Shown: positions 50,176-59,751, numbered from the stretch's first letter. The stretch is DNA of 64,000 nucleotides from Candidatus Pantoea gossypiicola (GCF_008632075.1 NZ_VWVM01000001.1:434001-498000); one strand, 5' to 3'. Notes: generated from the letters alone by a model not told the origin. Program-made: numbers and translations.

Positions 50176-50796
50176 ATGAATATGACACAACCAACTGCAC
50201 CACTTTCAGGCGAAAACTATTTTGCCGAAACCTATGGTTTAACGCCGCCCCACTCCGAAGTGGTTGCGGCTCTGCCTCAGCTCAACGTCGGTAAGGCGCT
50301 GGATCTGGGCTGTGGCGTGGGACGCAATACGCTGTTTCTGAACCAGCACGGCTTTGACGTCACAGCATGGGACCATAATCCGCAAAGCCTGGCGCGCCTG
50401 CAGGAAATTATTGCCCGGGAAAACCTCAGCGGGATTCACACCGAGCAGCGCGACCTGAACAACACGCGCTTCAATGGCGGCTTTAACTTTGTGCTGTCGA
50501 CCGTGGTGATGATGTTTCTGCAGCCGCAGACTATTCCACAGCTGATTGCCGACATGCAGGCCTGTACGGTCAGGGATGGTTTCAACCTGATTGTGGCGGC
50601 GATGAACACGGAAGATATGCCCTGCCCGACTGATTTCTCCTTTGCTTTTAAGTCGGGCGAGTTGAGCCACTATTACCGCAACTGGCACATCGTGAAGTAC
50701 AACGAACATCCCGGTCAGCTGCATCGCAAAGATGAAAATGGCAACCGCATTACCTGCCGCTTTGCTACGCTGCTGGCGCAAAAAGCGAGTTACTGA
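50176..50796 (+). CDS. tehB: TehB-like SAM-dependent methyltransferase
   Basis: Class I methyltransferase related to TehB, which in E. coli detoxifies tellurite by methylation. 206 residues from ATG 50176 (a second ATG two codons later is possible; neither has a good ribosome site). SAM site: ALDLGCGVGRNTLFLNQHGF; further blocks DVTAWDHNPQSLARL, NFVLSTVVMMFLQPQTIP, NLIVAAMNTEDMPCPTDFSFAFKSGEL. The C-terminus NGNRITCRFATLLAQK is TehB-like. No tehA is nearby. Confidence 0.85.
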   Translation: MNMTQPTAPLSGENYFAETYGLTPPHSEVVAALPQLNVGKALDLGCGVGRNTLFLNQHGFDVTAWDHNPQSLARLQEIIARENLSGIHTEQRDLNNTRFNGGFNFVLSTVVMMFLQPQTIPQLIADMQACTVRDGFNLIVAAMNTEDMPCPTDFSFAFKSGELSHYYRNWHIVKYNEHPGQLHRKDENGNRITCRFATLLAQKASY

Positions 50797-50897
50797 TCTT
50801 TATCTGCTGTTTTTTTCAACAGCGATTGATTTCATCAGGCGACTGTGACTAAATATTGCAGTCGCCCCTGATGGGGTCATTACAGGAACCACCCCGC

Positions 50898-51083
50898 GTG
50901 AACAGCGCTATTTCTCCCCGAAGACGTCAAAAAACCGGCACCATGACCCGTATTGTGTTGCTGATCAGTTTTATCATTCTCTTTAGTCGCCTGATTTTTA
51001 TCCTGCCCGCTGCCTTCGAGCATCACCAGCAACAGAAAGCGATTCCTGAACCGGTTACTGTCACGTCAGGTGATACGCGTTAA
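50898..51083 (+). CDS. yfgG: small membrane protein YfgG
   Basis: 61-residue single-pass membrane protein from GTG 50898 (ACAGGAA 8 bases upstream). The start NSAISPRRRQKTG is basic, then the conserved MTRIVLLISFIILFSRLIF (about 21-40), then a soluble tail with EHHQQQ. It lines up with E. coli YfgG, reported to help nickel and cobalt resistance. An ATG nine codons upstream (50871) is possible but lacks a ribosome site. Confidence 0.86.
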   Translation: MNSAISPRRRQKTGTMTRIVLLISFIILFSRLIFILPAAFEHHQQQKAIPEPVTVTSGDTR

Positions 51084-51093
51084 CGAACCGTGA

Positions 51094-51171
51094 TTTTTCG
51101 CCTGAACGCTAAACGTTATCCAGACAACTGGACTCTTTTTTGCATCCCTTTTTCAGGCGAAACGCTACACT
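51094..51171 (+). promoter_or_regulatory. mgtE leader with nested inverted repeats
   Basis: TTTCGCCTGAA (51096-51106) and TTCAGGCGAAA (51152-51162) are perfect 11-bp inverted copies. Between them, TCCAG/CTGGA (about 51118-51131) is followed by CTCTTTTTT, a terminator-like hairpin. TACACT at about 51166-51171 is a candidate -10 of mgtE. Either the outer repeat is an operator over that promoter or the region is a leader with a nested terminator. Confidence 0.4.
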
Positions 51172-51206
51172 TCGTGCTGGTGCTTTCAGACTAAAGGGAA
51201 CTCATT

Positions 51207-52640
51207 GTGTCTGCCTCTCACTCTCAATGTTTAAGTGAAATACGTCATCGCATTCTGACGCTGCTGCTCAACGAGCACGATCTGGTTGATGCTCTGCTGG
51301 AGAAATCCGGCGATCTCAATCCTGAACAGCAACGTGAAAATGCGGCCCAGCGTGATGCGCTGGAACAGGACATTCTGCAACTGCATGCCGCTGACCTCGC
51401 GGATATTCTCGAAGCCCTGCCCGAAGAGGAGCGTCAGGCACTGTGGCGGCTGGTGCCAAATGAGCGGCGCGGCCACGTACTGGTTGAAGCCTCTGAAACG
51501 GTCTGGGCCAGCCTCACCGAGGAGATGAGCGATCGCGATATTCTGCGTGCTATTCAGCCGCTGGATATCGACGACCAGGTCTGGCTGGCGCGTTATCTGC
51601 CGCGTGACCTGACCGGACGCCTGCTGGCTACCGTGGAGCCTGCTCTGCGCGCCCGTATGCTCGATATGGTGCAGCTCGACCGCGATCGCGTGGGCCGGGT
51701 GATGGATTTCAATATCCTGACGGTGCGCGACGATGTCACGCTGGCAACGGTACAGCGTTTTCTGCGTAAGCGTAAAGACATGCCCGGCGGTACGGATAAG
51801 CTGTTTATCACCAATAAAGACAATCAGCTGCTGGGCGAGCTGATGCTGACGGATATCCTGCTTAACAAACCTAAAACTCTGGTAAGCGACGTCATGAACG
51901 CACGCCCGACCACCTTCCAGCTCAACGATAAGGCCGAAGACGCCGCCAGCGCCTTTGAGCGTTATAACCTGATTTCTGCCGCTGTCACTGACGCAAAAGG
52001 CAAACTGATTGGCCGCGTAACCATTGAAGACATCATCGACCTGGTGAATGCCGAAAACGAAAGCAACATCCGTAAAATGGGCGGTATCAGTCAGGAAGAG
52101 GATGTTTTCGCGCCGGTGCGTAAATCGGTGCGTAAACGCTGGGCCTGGCTGGCGATTAATCTCTGTACCGCCTTTGTTGCCTCGCGCGTCATCGGGCTGT
52201 TTGAAGGAACCATTTCACAGATCGTCGCCCTCGCTACCCTGATGCCGATTGTCGCGGGTATCGGCGGCAACACCGGTAACCAGACCATCACCATGATTGT
52301 ACGGGCGCTGGCCTTGCATCAGGTTGAACCGGGTAACTTCTCGTTTCTGATTGTCCGTGAACTTGGTGTTGCGCTGATCAACGGCCTGTTCTGGGGTGGT
52401 ATTATGGGCGGCATTACCTGGCTGATGTATGACAATATGGCACTGGGCGGCGTCATGATGCTGGCCATGGCGCTGAACCTGCTACTGGCCGCGCTGATGG
52501 GGGTGCTGGTGCCGCTGGTAATGACCAAAATGAAGCGCGATCCGGCAGTCGGCTCCAGCGTGTTGATCACCGCCCTTACCGATACCGGCGGCTTCTTTAT
52601 CTTCCTGGGACTGGCAACGATCTTCCTGCTGCCGCACTGA
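51207..52640 (+). CDS. mgtE: magnesium transporter MgtE
   Basis: Inner-membrane Mg2+ channel, 477 residues, starting GTG 51207 (AAAGGGAACT upstream). Domain order: MgtE_N superhelix (LHAADLADILEALPEEER, about 50-155), two CBS domains (about 160-280; LSLVSDVMNARPTTF-type and VTIEDIIDLVNAE), then five membrane helices with RKRWAWLAINLCTAFVASRVI, GIGGNTGNQTITMIVRALAL (pore signature) and GSSVLITALTDTGGFFIFLGLA. It follows yfgG by 123 bases with a structured leader. The typical E. coli block has no mgtE here. Confidence 0.95.
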   Translation: MSASHSQCLSEIRHRILTLLLNEHDLVDALLEKSGDLNPEQQRENAAQRDALEQDILQLHAADLADILEALPEEERQALWRLVPNERRGHVLVEASETVWASLTEEMSDRDILRAIQPLDIDDQVWLARYLPRDLTGRLLATVEPALRARMLDMVQLDRDRVGRVMDFNILTVRDDVTLATVQRFLRKRKDMPGGTDKLFITNKDNQLLGELMLTDILLNKPKTLVSDVMNARPTTFQLNDKAEDAASAFERYNLISAAVTDAKGKLIGRVTIEDIIDLVNAENESNIRKMGGISQEEDVFAPVRKSVRKRWAWLAINLCTAFVASRVIGLFEGTISQIVALATLMPIVAGIGGNTGNQTITMIVRALALHQVEPGNFSFLIVRELGVALINGLFWGGIMGGITWLMYDNMALGGVMMLAMALNLLLAALMGVLVPLVMTKMKRDPAVGSSVLITALTDTGGFFIFLGLATIFLLPH

Positions 52641-53138
52641 TCAGGTGTGAAGGCCGTAACGTTGCAGCGATCCATTAAGATTACGCTGGCGCGTCACCTG
52701 CGCCAGCTCACGGGTAGCCGCAGGCAGCGTATAATTGCCGCGCTGGCTCAGCCACTCCAGTACATCCGACAGGTGCCAGATGGCGGTTTTACCGTCATGC
52801 ACCGGCAGGGGAAACGGCGGGCGATGGCTAAGCATCAGTTTGCGCATATTCTGACGCGTCATGCCGATGATCTCCGCCACATCTGTCAGGCCCACAAAAT
52901 CGGGTGCCGCTTCCACCAGTGTGGCACCCGGTATTGCGCGCAGTACATCCTCTTCCGCCTGCTTTAATACGTCCGTTGCAGAGTCAGACTCCCGGGTGAA
53001 CTCAAATGCTATTCGCCCTGGCATCCCCAGGCCGATCAGCGCATCATCACAGCCTGCTGCTGCCAGCGTTTCCAGCATCTCATCCACCGGCGCATGCCCG
53101 TCCGGCAGGCTGAACCGTAATGTAAAAGAATATTCCAT
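52641..53138 (-). CDS. HTH antitoxin-like protein (HicB-like partner)
   Basis: 165 residues, ribosome site AAGGAGAGG. N-terminal beta/alpha domain (about 1-75, MEYSFTLRFSLPDGHAPVDE, AAGCDDALIGLGMPG) that could fold like a partly degraded RNase-H or ferredoxin unit, then an HTH of the AlpA/HTH_17 excisionase type (about 80-135, FVGLTDVAEIIGMTRQNMRKLM and WHLSDVLEWLSQRGNY). It is the second gene after the small HicA-like protein, 20 bases downstream, and would act as autoregulator and antitoxin. I do not recognise a named family with confidence. Confidence 0.6.
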   Translation of the reverse strand: MEYSFTLRFSLPDGHAPVDEMLETLAAAGCDDALIGLGMPGRIAFEFTRESDSATDVLKQAEEDVLRAIPGATLVEAAPDFVGLTDVAEIIGMTRQNMRKLMLSHRPPFPLPVHDGKTAIWHLSDVLEWLSQRGNYTLPAATRELAQVTRQRNLNGSLQRYGLHT

Positions 53139-53158
53139 ATGCCTCTCCTTGTGCTGTG

Positions 53159-53404
53159 TCAGGACTTCAGATACTGACAGTTATCGACCACGCGCCGCAG
53201 CGCACGGGCATGGTGATGAACGTTTTTTGGTGTGCTCCAGATACAGGTCAGACAGAACTCCCCGCATCGGCACATCAACAGATTTTTCGGGCAGTACATT
53301 TTGCCCCAGGCATGATGGCCTCCGGTAACCACCAGCCAGCCGTGGGATTCGGCGTAACGTAACGCCATCTCAATCTCTTTACTGGGATGCCGCTTCCTTG
53401 CCAT
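53159..53404 (-). CDS. HicA-like toxin candidate, cysteine-rich
   Basis: 81 residues from ATG 53404 (AGGGGC upstream), well inside a longer shadow frame. ARKRHPSKEIEMALRYAESH, then GWLVVTGGHHAWGKMYCP resembles the HicA dsRBD-like core with its GGHH histidine, followed by a cysteine cluster Cys38-Cys45-Cys47-Cys51-Cys54 (LLMCRCGEFCLTCIWSTPKN) and a basic end (ARALRRVVDNC). It precedes the HTH gene (toxin first, as in hicAB) and is preceded by a 20-bp palindrome. The HicA-like call is by pattern only; it may be a separate family. Confidence 0.55.
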   Translation of the reverse strand: MARKRHPSKEIEMALRYAESHGWLVVTGGHHAWGKMYCPKNLLMCRCGEFCLTCIWSTPKNVHHHARALRRVVDNCQYLKS

Positions 53405-53433
53405 ATGTGCCCCTATGCTGACGCCGAATGAGC

Positions 53434-53453
53434 GAGTTGTCAACTGACAACTC
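53434..53453. promoter_or_regulatory. 20-bp palindrome upstream of the toxin-antitoxin candidate
   Basis: GAGTTGTCA and TGACAACTC (53434-53442 and 53445-53453) are perfect inverted copies 2 bases apart, 30 bases before the HicA-like ATG. On the minus strand they contain TTGACA, a perfect -35 sequence. This is the expected layout for self-repression by the HTH partner. Confidence 0.6.
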
Positions 53454-53580
53454 AACGAATGTTTCTTAATGCGGTTCAGCATGCGGAGACTTTTTCTCGC
53501 AGTAAAACAGTCAGGGTATAAACTGGAAAACGTCACTCAAAAAACGATCGGCAGCAGTAACGATAATTAATGGAGGCAAT

Positions 53581-53760
53581 ATGTTTAAAGCAGAGGATTT
53601 TGTTCAGTCGAAAACCGGCGGCCCTAAAATGCAGGTGCTGCGCGTGGAAGGCGACACACTGTGGTGCGCGCGCGTTGATGATGCGGCGAAGAAAGAGATT
53701 GAAGTGAAGGCAGAGAGCGTCAACCTCTATCACGAAGAGGGTGACTTTGGCGTGTGCTGA
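53581..53760 (+). CDS. YodC-like protein (DUF2158)
   Basis: 59-residue protein, ATG 53581 with GGAGG 6 bases upstream. Sequence begins MFKAEDFVQSKTGGPKMQVL and continues RVEGDTLWCARVDDAAKK and ESVNLYHEEGDFGVC. The start (VxxKxGGPxMxV) is the DUF2158/YodC hallmark, a small SH3-like beta fold. Function unknown. It diverges from the toxin-antitoxin candidate, 176 bases away, and ends in a hairpin. Confidence 0.87.
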   Translation: MFKAEDFVQSKTGGPKMQVLRVEGDTLWCARVDDAAKKEIEVKAESVNLYHEEGDFGVC

Positions 53761-53767
53761 GGCAAAA

Positions 53768-53800
53768 CGGCCCCTGATGGGGCCATATTGTCAGGGCTTG
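53768..53800 (+). terminator. hairpin after the YodC-like gene
   Basis: GGCCCC and GGGGCC (about 53770-53785) pair around TGAT and are followed by ATATTGTCAG. A stem is clear; the T-run is poor, so it may act in both directions weakly, close to the convergent DUF3750 gene. Confidence 0.5.
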
Positions 53801-54564
53801 TCCTGCTGAAGATTGTCGTTGCCGAGACCGCCAACAAACGGCAACCGCAGCCGGAACGGCGAAAAATCGAGTCCCATGTTCAGACCCAGCAGGTTCATTT
53901 CAAATCCCTCTTCTGCACCCAGTGTCACGCCCGCCACGCCCAGAATCGACACCTGCACACCGCGCCCGGATGGCGGCAGCCCGACAGGACGCCACAGTGG
54001 CCGGTAATCTTTGCCCAGCGCATTGGCGGGGAGATCAAGCCTCAGGGCGGGCACTTCTCGGCCAATGTGCGCCAGGAAGGTGTTGCTGTTCGGTCCTGGC
54101 CAGGCACGGTAGGTTGTCGGCCACGGATACGATTTAATGGCGGCTTCTATCTGCGGGATCATCGCTTCGGCTTCCGGTCCGCGATGTTCCACCAGCAGCC
54201 GCGGTTTTGCGCCATACCAGTAGCCATCCGGCAGGTTGGTGTTACGGCGAACTTTATCGCCACTGCCCCAGCTAATCACTTCATAACGCGTGTAGCGCGT
54301 TTCACCCGCACGTTTAAAAATGATCCAGGGATGCACCGCCACCCGCCCTTTCCAGCCATAGGTCGGCGCAGCATAGACCTGGACGATAGCCAGGCTATAT
54401 AACGCGCGCGGATCGGGCGCTATGCCAGCCGAATCGCGCCGGGCGGTCGCCCAGCCGCCTGGCTGTGCGGTTTCGCCGTGACGCGTTGCCTGCGCGATGC
54501 TGGCTCCGAGTGATAACAGCAGTACGGCAACAAAAAACAGGCTGAACACTTTCAGTGAGAGCAT
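53791..54564 (-). CDS. DUF3750 exported protein
   Basis: 257 residues with a hydrophobic signal (about 4-26, VFSLFFVAVLLLSLGASIAQA). The mature protein contains LAIVQVYAAPTYGWKGRVAVHPW, KRAGETRYTRYEVISWG, then PNSNTFLAHIGREVPALRLDLP and the C-terminal GVTLGAEEGFEMNLLGLNMGLD, diagnostic of DUF3750. Catalytic residues may be in the cysteine-free NxNTFLAHI motif, which resembles NlpC/P60-like folds, but this is an inference. Function unknown; family common in enterobacteria and pseudomonads. Confidence 0.85.
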   Translation of the reverse strand: MLSLKVFSLFFVAVLLLSLGASIAQATRHGETAQPGGWATARRDSAGIAPDPRALYSLAIVQVYAAPTYGWKGRVAVHPWIIFKRAGETRYTRYEVISWGSGDKVRRNTNLPDGYWYGAKPRLLVEHRGPEAEAMIPQIEAAIKSYPWPTTYRAWPGPNSNTFLAHIGREVPALRLDLPANALGKDYRPLWRPVGLPPSGRGVQVSILGVAGVTLGAEEGFEMNLLGLNMGLDFSPFRLRLPFVGGLGNDNLQQDKP

Positions 54565-54790
54565 GACAACATTCCTGGTGACGTAAAAATCACGAAACGC
54601 CTGATCAGCGGGCGGTTTCAGTAAGCGGTGGCGTTGGGATAAATCGGTGAAAGCGGGACACAGCTGACGTGTAGTGCAGCTTTGACTGCATGGAGAATAG
54701 CGTAATTTCCGGCAAAGTGAACAGAAAACCGCCAGATGGTAACCCGGATGTGGTGAAAGGTTAAAGCGGGGAATCTGCGTGTGGTTCAGG

Positions 54791-54823
54791 CAATAAAAAA
54801 CCCGCTGGAAGCGGGCTTTTTAA
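54791..54823 (-). terminator. terminator of the guaBA operon
   Basis: CCCGC and GCGGG (54801-54815) pair around TGGAA, with six T on the minus strand and four T on the plus strand. Confidence 0.88.
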
Positions 54824-54852
54824 GCATCAGCGTTTAATCGGCTGAGGCCGGT

Positions 54853-56433
54853 TTATTCCCACTCGATCGTCGCCGGTGGCTTACCGCTGATGTCATACAC
54901 CACGCGGGAAATGCCGTCGACTTCATTGATGATGCGGTTAGAGACGCGGCCCAGGAAATCATACGGCAGGTGCGCCCAGTGTGCAGTCATAAAGTCGATG
55001 GTTTCTACCGCGCGCAGTGAGACAACCCAGTCATACTTACGGCCATCACCCATCACGCCGACCGAACGAACCGGCAGGAAGACGGTGAACGCCTGACTGA
55101 CTTTGTTGTAGAGATCCGCTTTGTGCAGCTCTTCGATGAAAATAGCATCGGCACGACGCAGCAGGTCGCAATACTCTTTCTTCACTTCGCCCAGCACGCG
55201 CACGCCCAGACCCGGACCCGGGAACGGATGGCGATACAGCATGTCGTACGGCAGGCCCAGCTCCAGACCAATCTTGCGCACTTCGTCTTTGAACAGCTCT
55301 TTCAGCGGTTCAACCAGGCCCATCTTCATCTCTTTCGGCAGGCCACCGACGTTGTGGTGCGATTTGATGACGTGTGCTTTACCGGTGGCAGAGGCCGCCG
55401 ACTCAATCACGTCCGGATAGATAGTGCCCTGCGCCAGCCACTTCACATCCTGCAGCTTAAGTGCTTCTTCGTCGAACACTTCTACAAAGACGCGACCAAT
55501 GGTTTTACGCTTGGCTTCAGGCTCATCAATACCCGCCAGCGCGTCCAGGAAACGCATCTCAGCCGGTACATGAATGATGTTGAGACCGAAGTGGTCACCA
55601 AACATATCCATCACCTGCTGTGCTTCATTCAGACGCAGCAAACCGTTATCCACGAATACGCAGGTAAGACGATCACCAATAGCGCGATGCAGCAGCATTG
55701 CGGTCACAGAGGAGTCCACGCCGCCTGACAGGCCGAGGATCACTTTATCGTTACCCACCTGCTCACGCAGGCGCTCAACGGCATCTTCGATAATTTTGGC
55801 TGGCGTCCACAGGGCCTCACATTCACAGATGTCAATAATGAAGCGCTCAAGCATCCGCAAACCCTGGCGGGTGTGGGTCACTTCCGGGTGGAATTGCACG
55901 CCGTAGAAACGCTTCTCTTCGTTGGCCATGATGGCAAACGGACAGGTTTCGGTGCTGGCAACGGTCACGAAGTCAGCCGGAATTGACGTAACTTTGTCGC
56001 CGTGGCTCATCCAGACATCCAGCAGCGGTTTACCGGCGGCGCTGATCGCATCTTCGATGTCACGAACCAGTGCGCTTGGCGTGGTGACTTCGACCTGCGC
56101 ATACCCGAACTCGCGCTCGTTTGAGCCAGCAACGGTGCCGCCCAACTGCATCGCCATGGTCTGCATACCGTAGCAGACACCCAGCACCGGCACGCCCGCG
56201 CTGAAGACATATTCTGGTGCACGCGGACTGTTCAGTTCGGTGGTACTCTCCGGGCCGCCGGAAAGGATGATGCCGCTTGGGTTGAACTGGCGGATCTGCT
56301 CTTCGGTGACATCCCATGCCCAGAGTTCACAGTAAACGCCGAGTTCGCGTACGCGGCGGGCAACCAGCTGAGTATATTGAGAGCCGAAATCGAGAATCAG
56401 AATGCGGTGCTTATGGATATTTTCCGTCGTCAT
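54853..56433 (-). CDS. guaA: GMP synthase (glutamine-hydrolysing) GuaA
   Basis: Converts XMP to GMP. 526 residues. N-terminal class I glutamine amidotransferase: [20 protein letters not shown], catalytic Cys in [12 protein letters not shown], His and Glu in [14 protein letters not shown] pyrophosphatase P-loop: [19 protein letters not shown]-terminal dimerisation [15 protein letters not shown] and end [28 protein letters not shown]. It follows guaB by 68 bases, with a perfect 20-bp palindrome between. Confidence 0.97.
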   Translation of the reverse strand: MTTENIHKHRILILDFGSQYTQLVARRVRELGVYCELWAWDVTEEQIRQFNPSGIILSGGPESTTELNSPRAPEYVFSAGVPVLGVCYGMQTMAMQLGGTVAGSNEREFGYAQVEVTTPSALVRDIEDAISAAGKPLLDVWMSHGDKVTSIPADFVTVASTETCPFAIMANEEKRFYGVQFHPEVTHTRQGLRMLERFIIDICECEALWTPAKIIEDAVERLREQVGNDKVILGLSGGVDSSVTAMLLHRAIGDRLTCVFVDNGLLRLNEAQQVMDMFGDHFGLNIIHVPAEMRFLDALAGIDEPEAKRKTIGRVFVEVFDEEALKLQDVKWLAQGTIYPDVIESAASATGKAHVIKSHHNVGGLPKEMKMGLVEPLKELFKDEVRKIGLELGLPYDMLYRHPFPGPGLGVRVLGEVKKEYCDLLRRADAIFIEELHKADLYNKVSQAFTVFLPVRSVGVMGDGRKYDWVVSLRAVETIDFMTAHWAHLPYDFLGRVSNRIINEVDGISRVVYDISGKPPATIEWE

Positions 56434-56461
56434 TGAGGGGTTTCCAGAACGGTGACTTGAT

Positions 56462-56490
56462 CAATAAAAGCGCCCGGCTTAAGCCGGGCG
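56462..56490 (-). terminator. intercistronic hairpin between guaB and guaA
   Basis: CGCCCGGC and GCCGGGCG (56471-56490) pair around TTAA, a perfect palindrome; on the minus strand it is followed by CTTTTATTG. It may attenuate guaA or stabilise the guaB mRNA 3' end. Confidence 0.6.
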
Positions 56491-56501
56491 GGAAATCGGG
56501 A

Positions 56502-57968
56502 TTATGAACCCATGCGGTAGTTCGGTGACTCTTTGGTGATGGTCACGTCATGCACGTGGCTCTCATTGATGCCCGCGCCGCTGATGCGGACAAATTCCGC
56601 TTTGGTGCGCAGATCGTCAATGGTCGGGCAACCGGTCAGGCCCATGCACGAACGCAGGCCGCCCATCTGCTGATGTACGATCTCTTTCAGACGGCCTTTA
56701 TAGGCTACACGGCCTTCGATGCCTTCCGGCACCAGTTTGTCAGCGGCGTTATCAGTCTGGAAGTAACGGTCAGAAGAGCCTTTGGACATCGCGCCCAGTG
56801 AGCCCATACCGCGATAGGATTTGAATGAACGGCCCTGATAGAGTTCGATCTCGCCCGGTGACTCTTCGGTCCCCGCCAGTATCGAACCGACCATTACACA
56901 GGAGGCACCCGCGGCGATCGCTTTGGCGATGTCACCGGAGAAACGGATACCGCCATCGGCGATAACCGGAATACCGGTGCCTTCCAGCGCGGTCACGGCA
57001 TCAGAGACAGCAGTAATCTGCGGAACGCCCACGCCGGTCACGATACGGGTCGTACAGATAGAGCCAGGACCGATACCGACTTTAACAGCGCTGACGCCTG
57101 CCGCGACCAGCGCCAGAGCGCCTGCGCCGGTAGCGACGTTGCCGCCGACGATTTCAAGGTCAGGATATTTGGCACGGGTTTCACGGATACGTGACAGCAC
57201 GCCTTCAGAGTGACCGTGTGAAGAGTCAATCAGCAGTACGTCAACGCCCGCAGCAACCAGCGCATCGATACGCTCTTCATTACCAGCCCCCGCGCCTACT
57301 GCCGCACCGACACGCAGACGACCCTGCGCATCTTTACAGGCGTTAGGTTTACGTTCGGCTTTCTGGAAGTCTTTAACGGTGATCATGCCCAGCAGATGGA
57401 AGCTGTCATCCACCACCAGCGCTTTCTCAACGCGCTTTTCGTGCATTTTATGCAGCACCACATCGCGCGCTTCACCCTCTTTCACCGTCACCAGACGATC
57501 TTTCGGGGTCATGACGGCAGAAACAGGCTGGGAGAGATCGGTCACAAAGCGCACGTCACGACCGGTAATGATACCGACCAGTTCGTTGTCACGGTTAACC
57601 ACCGGATAGCCTGCAAAGCCGTTGCGCTCGGTCAGCGCTTTGACTTCAGCCAGTGGCGTGGTCGGCAGTACGGTCTGCGGTTCAGTGACGACGCCGCTCT
57701 CATGTTTCTTCACCTTGCGCACTTCGTCCGCCTGGCGTTCAATCGACATATTTTTATGGATGAAGCCAAGGCCGCCTTCCTGTGCCAGCGCAATTGCCAG
57801 ACCCGCTTCGGTCACGGTGTCCATGGCAGCGGAGAGCATAGGAATGTTTAAACGGATATTTTTGGTCAGCTGAGTGCTGAGATCGGCCGTATTAGGCAGG
57901 ACGGTGGAGTGAGCAGGAACGAGCAGAACGTCGTCAAAAGTGAGTGCTTCTTTAGCGATTCTTAACAT
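56502..57968 (-). CDS. guaB: IMP dehydrogenase GuaB
   Basis: Oxidises IMP to XMP with NAD+. 488 residues. TIM barrel interrupted by two CBS domains (about 93-205; [35 protein letters not shown]). Catalytic loop [20 protein letters not shown] with Cys near residue 305; active-site flap [35 protein letters not shown]. Start ATG 57968 behind GGTGGAG. The operon promoter (58019-58047) carries a PurR-box match. Confidence 0.97.
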   Translation of the reverse strand: MLRIAKEALTFDDVLLVPAHSTVLPNTADLSTQLTKNIRLNIPMLSAAMDTVTEAGLAIALAQEGGLGFIHKNMSIERQADEVRKVKKHESGVVTEPQTVLPTTPLAEVKALTERNGFAGYPVVNRDNELVGIITGRDVRFVTDLSQPVSAVMTPKDRLVTVKEGEARDVVLHKMHEKRVEKALVVDDSFHLLGMITVKDFQKAERKPNACKDAQGRLRVGAAVGAGAGNEERIDALVAAGVDVLLIDSSHGHSEGVLSRIRETRAKYPDLEIVGGNVATGAGALALVAAGVSAVKVGIGPGSICTTRIVTGVGVPQITAVSDAVTALEGTGIPVIADGGIRFSGDIAKAIAAGASCVMVGSILAGTEESPGEIELYQGRSFKSYRGMGSLGAMSKGSSDRYFQTDNAADKLVPEGIEGRVAYKGRLKEIVHQQMGGLRSCMGLTGCPTIDDLRTKAEFVRISGAGINESHVHDVTITKESPNYRMGS

Positions 57969-58018
57969 GGCAATACTCCACCTCGGGTGATTGAGATTAG
58001 ATAAAATATTGCCGCGGC

Positions 58019-58044
58019 ATTATACAGGCCGTAATCGATTGCCT
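58019..58044 (-). promoter_or_regulatory. guaBA promoter -10 and PurR operator
   Basis: On the minus strand AGGCAATCGATTACGG (plus 58029-58044) matches ANGCAANCGNTTNCNT at all specified positions except the last; TATAAT (plus 58019-58024) lies 4 bases downstream. The operator thus covers the spacer of the guaBA promoter, as in E. coli. Confidence 0.85.
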
Positions 58045-58136
58045 CCACTATTATTTACGAAAAACTCTTGATCCGCACCGGCAGCCCTGTAGTATCGGTG
58101 AATTAACCTGCTGATTTGGAATTTGATCTTCGTCAC

Positions 58137-59510
58137 ATGTCGCTGCCATCCAACGCCAATATTTTTACCGTCAGCCGTCTCAATACGACAGTGCGTCAGC
58201 TGCTGGAGAAAGAGATGGGCCTGGTCTGGATCAGCGCCGAAATCTCCAACTTTAGTCAGCCGGCTTCCGGTCACTGGTACTTCACGCTGAAAGATGATGG
58301 CGCTCAGGTTCGCTGTGCCATGTTCCGCAACAGCAATCGTCGCGTCACTTTTCGTCCACAGCACGGGCAGCAGGTGCTGGTGCGCGCCAGTATCACTCTC
58401 TACGAACCTCGTGGCGACTATCAGCTGATTGTCGAGAGTATGCATCCGGCGGGCGAAGGGCTGTTGCAGCAGCAGTTTGAACTGCTGAAGGCAAAACTGT
58501 CGACCGAAGGACTGTTCGATCCGCAGCATAAGCAACCGCTGCCCGAACCGGCGCGTCAGGTCGGGGTTATTACCTCCTCCACCGGCGCGGCGCTGCATGA
58601 TGTGTTACGTGTGCTGCATCGCCGTGACCCCTCCCTGCCTGTGGTCATCTACCCTACCGTCGTGCAGGGTGTCGATGCGCCTGCGGCTATCGTCCGGGCG
58701 ATTGAAATTGCCAACCTGCGCAATGAATGCGATGTGTTAATTGTCGGGCGCGGCGGCGGTTCGCTGGAAGATTTATGGAGCTTTAACGACGAACGCGTGG
58801 CGCGCGCTATTTTTGCCAGCCGCATTCCTATCGTCAGCGCGGTCGGACACGAAACCGACGTCACCATTGCTGACTTCGTCGCCGATTTACGCGCCCCTAC
58901 CCCTTCAGCAGCCGCAGAAATTGTCAGCCGGAACCAGCTTGAATTGCTGCGCCAGCTGCAGTCGCAGCAGCAGCGGCTGGAGATGGCGATGGATTACTAT
59001 CTGGCGCGCCAGCAGCGGCTTTACAGCCGTCTTGAGCATCGCCTGCAGCAGCAGCATCCACAACTGCGTCTGGCCCGTCAGCAGACTGCCCTGTTCCGCC
59101 TGCAGCAGCGTCTGGCTGAAGCGATGGAAACCCGCCTTCGTCAGGCCACACGTCAGCAGGATCGCCTGGCGCATCGGCTCAACGCTCAACAGCCGCAGCA
59201 GCGTCTGTTCCAGGCGCAAAAACAGCTGCAAAGCTGGCACTATCGCCTGCAGCAGAGCATGGCAACGCAGCTGAGCAGTAATAAACAGCAGTTTGGTCAG
59301 CTGGTCGCACAGCTCGAAGGTGTCAGCCCGCTGGCGACGCTGGCGCGTGGTTTTAGCGTGACCACCGACACCGCCGGTCAGGTGGTGAAAAAAACGGCGC
59401 AGCTGCAGAGCGGCGACCTGCTGCGCACCCGTCTGGATGATGGCTGGGTCGAAAGCCAGGTCACGCAGTTACTGCCCGAGAAAAAGCGTCGCCGTAAAAC
59501 CGCTTCCTGA
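58137..59510 (+). CDS. xseA: exodeoxyribonuclease VII large subunit XseA
   Basis: Large subunit of the single-strand exonuclease that works with XseB. 457 residues from ATG 58137, the E. coli length; a TTG seven codons upstream is possible. N-terminal OB fold ([40 protein letters not shown]), catalytic domain with [35 protein letters not shown] and [24 protein letters not shown], then the long glutamine-rich coiled coil (about 265-400), then [12 protein letters not shown]. Divergent from guaB. No ribosome site is evident. Confidence 0.97.
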   Translation: MSLPSNANIFTVSRLNTTVRQLLEKEMGLVWISAEISNFSQPASGHWYFTLKDDGAQVRCAMFRNSNRRVTFRPQHGQQVLVRASITLYEPRGDYQLIVESMHPAGEGLLQQQFELLKAKLSTEGLFDPQHKQPLPEPARQVGVITSSTGAALHDVLRVLHRRDPSLPVVIYPTVVQGVDAPAAIVRAIEIANLRNECDVLIVGRGGGSLEDLWSFNDERVARAIFASRIPIVSAVGHETDVTIADFVADLRAPTPSAAAEIVSRNQLELLRQLQSQQQRLEMAMDYYLARQQRLYSRLEHRLQQQHPQLRLARQQTALFRLQQRLAEAMETRLRQATRQQDRLAHRLNAQQPQQRLFQAQKQLQSWHYRLQQSMATQLSSNKQQFGQLVAQLEGVSPLATLARGFSVTTDTAGQVVKKTAQLQSGDLLRTRLDDGWVESQVTQLLPEKKRRRKTAS

Positions 59511-59751
59511 CGCTGTCCGCCAGCCCCAATTCTCTATTTACAAATGGCCTCATTAACCAGGACTACCCGGCATGACCGGCTGTGTTTATGGCTAATTTTT
59601 GCTGCCAGGCATTCTCATATAACCCGTCAGATGGGTTGTCTGAAAAATAAGCGCCGTCGCAAATCTGCTCCCTGACACTGACTTTGCGCGCCACCTCACA
59701 TTTTTCCATTTACCGCTGGCCTTACTCATGAGGTCTAACCAGCCAGACGGG

